A stretch of 64,000 bases of DNA from Sialis fuliginosa (Eukaryota; Arthropoda; Insecta; Megaloptera; Sialidae), in the NCBI GenBank assembly GCA_961205875.1, contig OY540814.1, positions 2,604,001 through 2,668,000 of the forward strand, read 5' to 3'. Every line of letters starts with the position of its first letter. Position 1 is the stretch's first letter. Both the position numbers and the translations under genes were made by a program. Positions 1 through 12,200 of this stretch are shown one piece after another. The notes beneath the pieces are model-generated. The model did no database searches and had not been told where the DNA came from. It saw nothing but the letters and a program-made list of their open reading frames with translations.

Positions 1-475
1 TATTTTTGAAAATTTTATCATGTATTTCTAACATAAAATTACATATTTCCTCTTATTTTCATAAAAATCCCTTCATTTTTACGTTAATTATTTCATTATT
101 AGTGATAAAAAATGTTTTTTGACATTTTTTTTATTTTTGAGGTTATGATGCGTTTGAAAAGTAGCGCTACCTATGCAGTTCTATAGTCTATTAACTTATA
201 AGTATTTTATTTTTTTTATTTTTTTTCTACGACCTATAGAACCGGAGATATTTCAAAAACAGTGTAGCGATACACTCGAAATTTATCAAAAATGCACAAT
301 TATGTAATTTTATCGGGACGCACATGGCGGATTTTTCTAAATTTTTGATTTTCAACTCAACTTCGAACATATAAAGAGAAAATCAAAAAAAAAATCCAAC
401 TTCCCGAATACATCACTATTCATCACTTTTTTTGTCTCTATTCCCTCTACTATAACCAGATGTACTGATTTTAAA
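1..475. other. AT-rich intergenic DNA, no gene seen
   Basis: I see no coding exon or RNA gene here on either strand. The sequence is low-complexity and AT-rich with poly-T tracts and ends at a MITE. Confidence 0.6.
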
Positions 476-800
476 GTCCGGCATTATAAAGAAGTTAGCT
501 AACGTGCAAGTACTTTCAACAGGGTATTAGTTCTATGGTATTATCTATGGATTTGGATATTGGCTTCTGGGTATAACACGCGTCGATTTTACACGCGGCT
601 TACACCCTGAAGCCAAGATCCATATCAAGATCACCGCGGAAACCTCAAGACATCTATGGATTTGTTTTAGATTTTAGAATAGCGGTACTGCAACGTTTTT
701 TACTCACTACATTTGCGCTAAACGGTCAATCAACGTCATGCAACTGTCATTTAAGTTTGATACTCCCTTAGCTGTAAGTAATTTCTTTATAATAACTGAC
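476..800. repeat. MITE with long terminal inverted repeats, copy 1
   Basis: The left end (GTCCGGCATTATAAAGAAG) and the reverse complement of the right end (GTCAGTTATTATAAAGAAA) match as terminal inverted repeats, and the similarity continues inward for about 50 bases. A better preserved relative of nearly the same length lies at 28667-28997 inside a TRIM37 intron. Both share the internal words TTAAGTTTGATA or ATAAGTTTGATA. No coding capacity is visible. The transposase family that moves it cannot be named from these copies. Confidence 0.65.
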
Positions 801-1953
801 ATGAAGTATATTTTTATCAAATTCTCTTTAGACTATTTTTTTGGAGCTATTTTATCTAAATACGACGCTGGCAAATTTAAAAACTAGATAATTCTTTAAC
901 CATGATGACTCAAACTTCGATGGCCAATAAACTATTAGTAAAATTAAATAATAATAATTGATTAAAGTACCTAAATGTTGCATTTACATTGCTAGGATCA
1001 TTCAAAAGTAGGTTTTGACCTACTGACTTCATCCGCGTTTTTTATATAGGTCATCTAATAATTAAAAATTATAATACAAATAATTAGATACCGCAATTTA
1101 TTCTTATACCTACGAGTACAACAGTTCTTAGTTTCTATAGTAGAAGTTCAATTTTTTTTGACGATGCAGTCTACTACAATACGTTAATAAATCAATCAAA
1201 ATAAAATATTTACGATGTAAGTTGTCCCTGTAAAAAAATGTGTGTAACAAAAACTATATAGTCTGTCAAAAAAATATATAAAATTATGTTCACTACTAAT
1301 TCACAACATTCTACAAAATTTATACTTGGAAATAGATCAGAAATATAAAATCAACACAATAACTCACCTTATTCTACAATTATTTTGGACGTAAGTATAA
1401 ACCTGAAAAACAACAAAATTTAATAGGAATCTCGTACATCAAAAAATACTAATACGGATCTGGCAATACTATTTGCAGAAATATAATACACAAAAAAAAC
1501 ATTCATTCATTACATTATCCGTATTTCATAGAACTTAAATGAATTGTTCTTTTTATGATTTCATTATTTGACGTGCAGAATGTTAACAGTTAAACATTTT
1601 AAAGCAAACGTGAAATGACTTACCTAATACACAATAATCGTAGTTTTTCATATTACACTTATATACACAACTGACGCAAATAAGATAACAGACATTAATA
1701 AAGAAAATATTACACACAAATTTACACGAAACAATCACATTTTCATAAATTATTATTTATTTTTTTATCGTATAATTGTTCTAATACCTAAACCTCCTTT
1801 CACACATTGAACCGCTGTCATACTGCATGTTTTGTTCAAATATCGCCAGAGGGAAACACACACGAGCACAATCAGCTGATTTTAAATCTCGATACACATT
1901 TTTAATTCATGCACGTTTTCACATATTTATTTAATTTGAACAATTTTAAGATA
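801..1953. other. AT-rich upstream region of METTL1, no gene seen
   Basis: No supported exon is found in this stretch. The METTL1 promoter must lie here because its start codon follows directly, but no clear TATA, initiator or other core element stands out from the AT-rich background. Confidence 0.5.
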
Positions 1954-3048
<1,095 letters not shown>

Positions 3049-3098
3049 TCCTAAAAAAAATCACTTTAATTATACAATTTTAACTACATTTAAATTTT

Positions 3099-3246
3099 AA
3101 GGGGTTACATACTTTCAGCGGCAGTGAAAATAAATTTTTTTAGGGAGTGTGAATATACATATTTTTAAATATTCTTAAAAGTATAAAGAAATATTCAATA
3201 ATAAAAAAATCGATTTTTTTTTAATTCTGGAGGTACGTAACGCCTT
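3099..3246. repeat. short TIR element between two convergent genes
   Basis: The ends AAGGGGTTACATAC (left) and AAGGCGTTACGTAC (right, reverse complement) form an imperfect terminal inverted repeat about 148 bases apart. The interval lies in the 3' flanks of METTL1 and CFAP65. Only one copy is present in the window, so this is a tentative MITE call. Confidence 0.4.
3129..3134 (+). promoter_or_regulatory. candidate poly(A) signal of METTL1
   Basis: A canonical AATAAA lies 81 bases after the METTL1 stop codon. It is the first such hexamer downstream and lies inside the short TIR element. Confidence 0.45.
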
Positions 3247-3255
3247 GGGTTAAAA

Positions 3256-6200
3256 TTATTTAAAAAATACATACGTAAAAAAATCAGCCTGTAATCTTTC
3301 AGCAATTGATTTCTTAATGATTTCCGCAATGACATTTGCAGATGGTTCTATTGAACAGGCTTTATTATGTGCAGTTATTTCTTTTTTAGATCCACGAATT
3401 TGTGTATAATATGGAATCGGTTGTTTCTGTATTTTTTGTAATTTCATTTTAAATATTTCACTGTACAGTACAGAACTAAAAATAAAAAATTAAATGACAA
3501 ATGTATTATTAAGTTATACATTATTTATAATATTATTTACTTTATAAAAATATTCATTGTTGTTTTCAATATTTTACATAAATAAATATTTTTCTCATAA
3601 ATAGATTTATTTTTATTAATCGGTAGAATTTGAATCGGCGACTGTTTTAACTGACGTTCAATTGGTGATTTAAAATCAACATCATAAACAGATTCTATTA
3701 CACAACTCACTGATAACACTAGACATTCTTCTTTAGGTTGATTTGAAATTTTTGTTTTCGGTTTCTGCAAACATTAAAAAATATTTAATAAAAATAAAAT
3801 AAAACTACAATTATTTCGATAATAAATACAGGGGTCAAAACTGGTCAGTAAAATCAGTAAGTCAGTTTTTTCTAACCCGATCAATTAAAGTCAGTTTTTT
3901 GGAAAAATCGTCAGTTTTTTTAGGTTTGGTACTCAAAGTTTTCACATCAAAGCCTTATCGTGAAAAAACTCGCTATTTGACTTCAAAACGACACAATTAC
4001 AGTGAAAAATATATTCAAATTATAAATAATTGTCTATTTTGTATTATCTGTATTGTTTATTACCAACTTTTAGAAGATATTTTATGACATAATTGTAACG
4101 TATGTATACGTGAACATATAAACAACATAATCTCACCCTAGCACTGGCTATGCCATGTTCGGTGAGAAAAATTACATACGTAGTATATGTAAATAATAGT
4201 ATCTAAAAAGAATTTTATTGTACTAAATTTAAGAATTTATGTATACAAATAATATTATGTAAATGGTTGATATTTATGTAGTACAAAAATGCTAAAATAA
4301 ACTTATAGCCCAGGAAAATAAGGCGAAAAAAATCCAAATTAATTTTTCTCACTGGGATTATCTTTATTTAGGATAAGAAATAACGACTGAAAATTCCATT
4401 GCGAAATCGTGTACACAAAAAAAGTTAGTCTAGGTCAAAGGTCGCAAAATCGGTTTTTTACAAATATCTCGTAAACTATTGGTTTTACGGCAATTTTAGT
4501 TATTATAAAATTTGTTCTTTACCTAATGTTACATACAAAAAGTCCTGTACACAATTTCCGTAGGACCAATAGTTCTCGAGATATACGGCTGAGAAAAGTT
4601 AAGCGTTGTGATACATTCGATTCGACTCCACCATCTTTACAATACAATGCAAGGCGTGTTTTGTTTTATATTGGTTCAGATAGTCAGTAAAAGTCAGTAT
4701 TTTTAGATTTCTGTGTCAGTAAAATCAGTATTTTTGAACACTGAACTTGTTTCGACCCCTGTAAATAAAAATACGTTCAAAAATTGAAAATCTTAAATAA
4801 ATAAATTACAGGATATGTTATTCCTTTTTCAGTTATTATGAATTGCTCAGAAAGTTCTTTAGCTTCTTTCTCATATTTTAATTTTGTTTCTTCGTACATT
4901 TTTTGTTTAGTAATATTTAAAATAGTACAAAACAGTCGCGCAGTTTGTACTATACAAGGAGTATTTAACGAATTCAGTTTTAAATGTATATACTTCTGTT
5001 CGTCTGGGTGTAAAATTCCTGTATCATTTACGACCATAATATCTACAATATTCTTAACACTGCAACTATAAAATAAAATAAAAACATTAAAAACAAGAAT
5101 TATCACTGCAAGATTAAAAAAATAATACCGTCTCCATTTATATTCGTAATCGTCGGTATGGGAATTATTTTTCATGAGAAATAATTTATGCGCAGTATTA
5201 TTTATATAAAATGACTCGATTATGATATCGTACGTAGATAATGTGATTACATCCTCTTCTGGTAATTTACATGCCGTAGTTTTTATGAAATTTGTTACAC
5301 AAGTGTTATAATTTAAACTGCCTTGACCGGATATTTGAAGATTACAACTGTTACTTTCTAAAGACAACGGTATTTCCATCTGTTGAAAGAAATTTTACAA
5401 ACCTTTTAAAATATACGTTTATAAAACATAAAACACCCACAAATATATATACTCTTTTAACCCTTTAAGGAGGTTGGGAAGTTACGTCAAACCAGTAGGA
5501 ATTAGTTAAAATTTCACAGTTGTTTAAATACTAAGAATGAATGACATACTAAAATTTCAAATTTTTTGACCATCTAGGGTTTTTCTATAAAGAAAGGTAA
5601 TAAAAATATTTATTTTAGATTCATTTATTATTTGAAAAATGAAGGAATTTTTTTATCGAAACATATTTCCTATGTGAAATCACTTTAGCAAAAAACGGTG
5701 TAAAAATTGAATGTTTTTTTGTCCAGTACAACTTTTCTTCCGGTTTCTGTACAATACTCATTGCCATTGAAATTGCAAAAAAAAATCGCATTTCTGAAAT
5801 ACTTGTGTTCCATTTATTTTCAACATTGGTGGAAGAGGTTGACGGTCTTTCTCTCATAGTTTGAACATAGTATAAATTTGTTTGGTCCACAATATTTTCA
5901 AAAAATAATACGTGAAAAACAATATGTAAAAACAGTACCTACACTCAAAATATAATAAGTGAAAACACACGGTAATAACGAAAGAAGCAAGTAAAAACAC
6001 GTCTAATACATCCAATGAACTGAATTCTAAACGAGCGAGTACCTGCCGTTCGAGATAAAAATAGAACAGATTAGATTATTTAGATTATTAAATTATGTAT
6101 AAATATTTTAAATTAATGCGTAACATGGCAACAGCGCTGGTATTGTAAAATGACAAGTAATGACAAATACATGAGTGCAAGTGAGAAAGACAAATCGTAG

Positions 6201-9200
6201 TTTTGGCAACCGAAAACTGCGTCTTACCCTACCGTCTAACCCTCAAAATTAACTTCCCAATAACTACCGCATAATAAAAATAATCAAGTTACTTGATACT
6301 GCTTCACTTCAATTGGCCGGAATAAAAATAATATTGGATGAGGTTTAAAAGGTTCGATTGCATCTGTAGGATTTAAACAACGTAATACATTTGTGCCCGT
6401 GTATTTATTTCCATCTATCATTTGATTCATATTAACTTGATAATTTGTAACCAAAGATGAATTGTTGTACAACCAAAAGATCTGTAATGGGTTTATTTTT
6501 GTTGACTCAATTATTAAAATTATAATAAGATTCTACCTGAACGCATGGTTTTTGGTCACCGATACAAATATCATGAAATTTACATTCATAGTCGATTATG
6601 TACGCTGACGGTTCATTTGTAATAGATTTAACACAACATAGCATGTTTATTTTTCTATTATCAGATAGTTCTAATAAATATTGCGTATTTACTAGACCTG
6701 ATTTTACATAATTTATACTGAATACTATTTTTTTCATAGATTCTTCCTAAAAAATGAATTTGTCATTAAAGTCACAAAAATTTTATTACTCGATTTTTTA
6801 AATATGGTGTTAATTGCTTGGTTAAAAACAAATAGTTCATACCTCGATGAATTCTTTATGTGGACTTATTTTAACAGAATTCGTATGGTTACATTTGCGT
6901 CTGACTTTTGGTAAATACACCTTTTGGATTATTGGCGGTGCATTGTTACATTCTTCACATGATATTGACCAGCCTGTCTGAAAACATGCAGTATTGCTAA
7001 ACCAACAAATAATAGTGATTGTTTCTGTATCTGTCATACACTCGGGGAAATATAGACTTATATTAGTTGTTGAATCAGGTTTCATCGTTCTTAAAATCTT
7101 GTTGAAACTATAATATTAGATATGTTATTATTTTAATCAATATTATATATATATATAAAAAGTCCTCAGTTGCACAACTAAATAGGACAAAAATTGATGA
7201 CTCAAACATAGTGCAACATTTATCGTTTAATTAATTACTTGAGATGTAATTACACTAATGACTCGATTTTTACTCATAAAAAGTTGTGCAACTAGTGACC
7301 TATTCTATTGTACTAATAATTATTATAATAAGTACTTTAAGCCTCTTCTTGTATACTTACTTATCAATCTCTAATAATTTCCAAATGCAGACCTTGCTAA
7401 ATAATGGACCCGTGTTTTTTAACTGTATGTCTGTAATCTAAAAATTAATTTTGACATAATCGATAAATCACTTTATTATGTTTTTATATAATTTACCTGT
7501 AAAGTAGGCATTATTGCAAAATAATTAAAAGTAAAAACAGGATTTTCATAAGGAGTAACAACTTGTTTATCTTCTTCAGTTTTCCTAACATTAAATTTAA
7601 TTACAAATTCATGGAGTCCTTTGTTTCTAGGAACAATTATCACTTTTATGTTTAGATTCTCGAAACATTTTAAAACACCAAATGCAGGCACTATCATTAT
7701 TTCTTCTTGTACTTCTTCCATTTGAAGAGGTGTTCGAATATAATAAAGTTTAAAATTAATATCACAACATCCAGAATTGCATAATTGGAATTCGACGGTT
7801 TTTGGTATGGATATTTGACAATTTCCAAAATGATATTTTTCATTATTACCCTAGAAAATATATATTTATAAACAAAGTTTTACAGTTTTAAATTTATATC
7901 TTACAGTAACTTTAGCCATTGTAGCTTTACCGATAACTACAATCTGTGATATAATAGGAACCCCGACGTCTTTTATTCTATTTTCTAACGCTTGTATTTC
8001 CATATCTACAAGAACAGGTTCTGAAGAAACTCCGCAACCACTGATCCATGTCCATACAACCATCAATTGTTCATACGCATTAAGTAAACCTTGAGAATTA
8101 TTCAATCTTAATCTATCACTCTTTTCGTTAATTTTTGTTGTGAATTTATACCTTAAATATTAAAATCAACGAGTAAATATTTTAATTAAATTGTATAAAT
8201 ATATTATAACAACCTTACAGCGTATCGAGATTTATTACAAATTGGAACGTAGAATGATTTTTCGCAATTATAATGAACCGAAGGAAAATTTACGATATTG
8301 TTTTCACCTAACTCGACACGAGGAAATTGCGAATATCCTTTTAGATTTAACTTTAATGCATAGTTTGGTTGTCCGTTCAATTCGACCTTCCAACATTCGT
8401 AATACTTGCATTCATTTTCTTGCGGGTTGAGATCGATTATAAAAATCTGATAATTGCCTGTCAGTAGCCCTTGCATTGGCTTTATTGTATAATAACTGAA
8501 ATATAATAAATGTAATAGTGATTGGCTGAAACAAGATTAAAGTAAAAACGATTGTTTACGTTTTACTCGGTGGAATCAACTTAAATGAAATTGGAAGATA
8601 TCCTGACCGTTTGAGCATTGCTGTAGTGTAAGAATGCGTTCCAGGCATGCAGGGAGGCATTATCACTATTTTAGGAGTGATTTCAGCTTGCGGTAACCAA
8701 CATAACGATGGAATAAATGTATGGCCTGCAATAAAACATTTTTTCTAAAAAGAGTGATCGCAAAAAAGGCTGTTTTTTAGCCTATTTTTTTAACCTCGCT
8801 AGCGACCTGGGGAAAAAATATAAAAATATGTTACAGGTATCAAATTACTGTCATTGAAAACCAAAGTGAACATCGCTTTTCGTTTTTTGAAAATTTCAAA
8901 AATTACTCCTATTCAGGAGTTGAAAAAATTCAAAAAAATTAAAAAATCAAAAATACCACTAATTATAAAATTATTTATCATTCAGGGCCGTAACTACCAC
9001 CGGGGCGTGGCCCCGGGGTCCCCGCGGTAGTGTAAAACTTTTATTTTTATTTGGTTCTTGAAAATGTTAAACAAATTATTCATGAAAATAAAATAATAAG
9101 AAAAATTACGTAAAAAAACTTGATTGTCGACTAAAAAAAAAAGGTCATTAAAATTTAAATTACAAATAAGTGGTACATTTCCAAGTAAGAATAAAAAAAA

Positions 9201-12200
9201 ATAAAAAAATGTTTTTCATTTTTTCTAAAAAGAGGATCGCAAAAAAGGCTGTTTTTTAGCCTATTTTTTGGCCCTGTCTAGCGACCTGGGGAAGAAATAT
9301 AAAAGTATATTACAGGTACCAAATTACTCGTCATTGAAAACCAAAGTGAACATCGCTTTTCGTTTTTTAAAAATTCAAAAATTACCCCTATTCAGGAGTT
9401 GAAAAAATTCAAAAAAATTAATAAATCAAAAATATCACTAATTATAAAATCATTTATCATTCAGGGCCGTAACTACTACCGGGGCAGGACCCCGGGGCCC
9501 CCGCGGTAGTGTAAAACTTTCATTTTTATTTGGTTTTTGAAAATGTTAAACAAATTATTCATGAAAATAAAGTTAATAAGAAAAAATTACATAAAAAAAT
9601 TGATTGTCGACTAAAAAAAAAAAGTTCATTAAAATTTAAATTACAAATAAGTGGTACATTTCCAAGTAAGAATCAAAAAAAAAAAGGCTTTCAACTTTTC
9701 ATTGCCCCTGTTATCATTGTATTTTTTCTACAAAATAAACCTTACAAAAGTGTAATCACGTATTTTCTTAATCGATGAGGGTTTATGTAGGTTAAAAAAC
9801 CATCCCAAAGTTCTCCCATGGGGTGAAATCATCCCCAAAACATTAAGAAAAATGAAACTATTTTTCTAAAATTCCGAAAAAATATTTTAAGTGCTTGAAG
9901 TCATGGAAAATGTAGAATAACTATATTAAATTAGTCCCAATGAGAAAACAACCCCTACGAGGGGTCAAACCACCCCTAATCAGAAGGAGATAATGAAAAA
10001 ACTTATAAATTATAAATAAATAAGATAAATGATTTTATAATTAGTGGTATTTTCGATTTTTTAATATTTTGGGGTTTTTTTCAACCTCAAAATAGGGATA
10101 ATTTCTTGAAATTTTCAAGAAATGAAAATAAATGCTCATTTTTGTTTTCAATGACAGTAATTTGATACCTGTAACATACTTTTATATTTTTTCCCCAGGT
10201 CACTAGCAAGGTTAAAAAAATAGGCTAACTTTGCGGTTTCTGGGAAGAAGTCGCATAGTTTTGGTAATTAATTTGGGTAATGTTTCATTACATGACATAT
10301 TAAAGTGGACATACAAAATAACTTAAGTTCCCTGCGGCGAATTAAATATTACAGGGGTCAAAACTGGTCAATAAAATCAGTAAAAGTCGTTTTTTTATAA
10401 CCCGGTCAATTAAAGTCAGTTTTTTGGAAAAATGGTCAGTTTTGTCAGTTTTTTGGGTTTGGCACTCAAAGTTTTCACATCAGTGCCCTATTTATCGTGA
10501 AAAAACTCACTATTTGACTTCAAAACGACACAATTACCGTGAAAAATATATTCAAATTATAAATAATGTTCTATTTTGTTTACTTATTTATATTGTATAT
10601 TACAAACTTTTAGAAGATATTTCACCCTAGCATCTGGCTATGCCAAGTTCGGTGAGAAAAATTAACTGTAATGTTTGTTACTTTTGTTATGAACATAATA
10701 AAAAGAGGGTTGGCTAGGGGGATGGTGGAGGCCAATAATTATAAAAGTATTTTTTTAATACATAACACCTACATTTTTTAACTCGGTTCAGATAGTCAGT
10801 AAAAGTTAGTATTTTTAGATTTCTGTGTCAGTAAAATCAGTATTTTTGAACAGTGAACTTATTTCGACCCCTGATATTATAAATTATAGTCTACGAATTA
10901 AATGGTTTGCGCACTTATTTATTCACTGCTCAGCTGTTTTGAGTGATAGCGTGATGAGATATACTCTATAATACTTCTCAGATTTCAGAGCATTGGTGCA
11001 GATTTCATCAAAATCAGTCCAACAATTTTTGAGATTACATCTTATAAACACACATACACACTTTCTTTTTTTATTTGTAAATTGAGTATACGGACCTAAG
11101 AATCTCATGCAAAGAGGTATGGGTACTTCTATTTGATCATTAATATTGCTTATCCAATAAATGTATCCATTTAATTGACATCCATAGAGCATATTGACTT
11201 TTTGTGTTTGAAAATAACATTGAAATAAACCATTCTCTTTAGGCAATATCCACGCATTTAGTGGTTCTATTTTAAATGTATTTTGAATATCTAATAAAAA
11301 TAAAACCTTTTAACTTTTTGAATAAGATTAATAAATATTAATGAAATAATTAATTTCTTACCTTCCTCCCAAACAACTTTAATCTGTTCTTTTGTATTAT
11401 TTAAAAGTGAAAATGTACACGTTGTCTTTACGTCTGTATTAATATTAGTGTAGCCAAAATCTATACATGTTTTATTTAAACAGTACGGTTTCCAAGACTC
11501 CATTTCAGTGGAGTCAATCATATAGCCTTTAAAACCAACGATCTCCTGAAAAGGCATTTGATATTTCGTCAAGTTTGGCTTTACGTCTTGTAACAAGTAA
11601 TCTTGACATTTGTCTAATTTATTCATCGCAATGAGTTCTATTATGATTGGTTTCTATATTTAAATTATAAAACATAAAAAACAGTTTGAATTTTCATATT
11701 TAGCTTTAATTTAGAAATCAAATGACTAACTCCACTTTTCTAGCCCAGGAAAATAAGGCGAAAAAAATCCAAATGAAGTTTTCTCACTGGGATTATCTCC
11801 ATTGTGAAATTGTGTGCGCAAAAAAAGTTATTCAAGGTCAAAGGTCGCGAAAATCATGTTTTTCCAAATATCTTGTAAACTATTGGTTTTACGACACTTT
11901 ATCAAATTTGTTTTTTAGCTAATTTTACACAAAAAAAGTTCTGTACAAAATTTCCATAGGACTAATAGTTTTCGAGATATACGGCTGAGAAAAATTGGAG
12001 TAAAGCGCGTACTCCACTACATGTTACGTACAATAGTGTATACTAATATACTTATGATATAAGGCTTTATGCTTAGGAGAGTTGTTTAATTTACACATTC
12101 ATATTTTTTGTCTGTGGTGTTTCATATAGAAATATTTTGTATTACTATTATAATGGCAAATAATTCTTGTTTCATTTGTAGTGAAACTTTATAATTTTTA

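Noticed and set aside
9530-9778. 82-codon plus-strand ORF
   Set aside because: Lies inside the 480-bp tandem repeat complex. The other unit lacks the frame.
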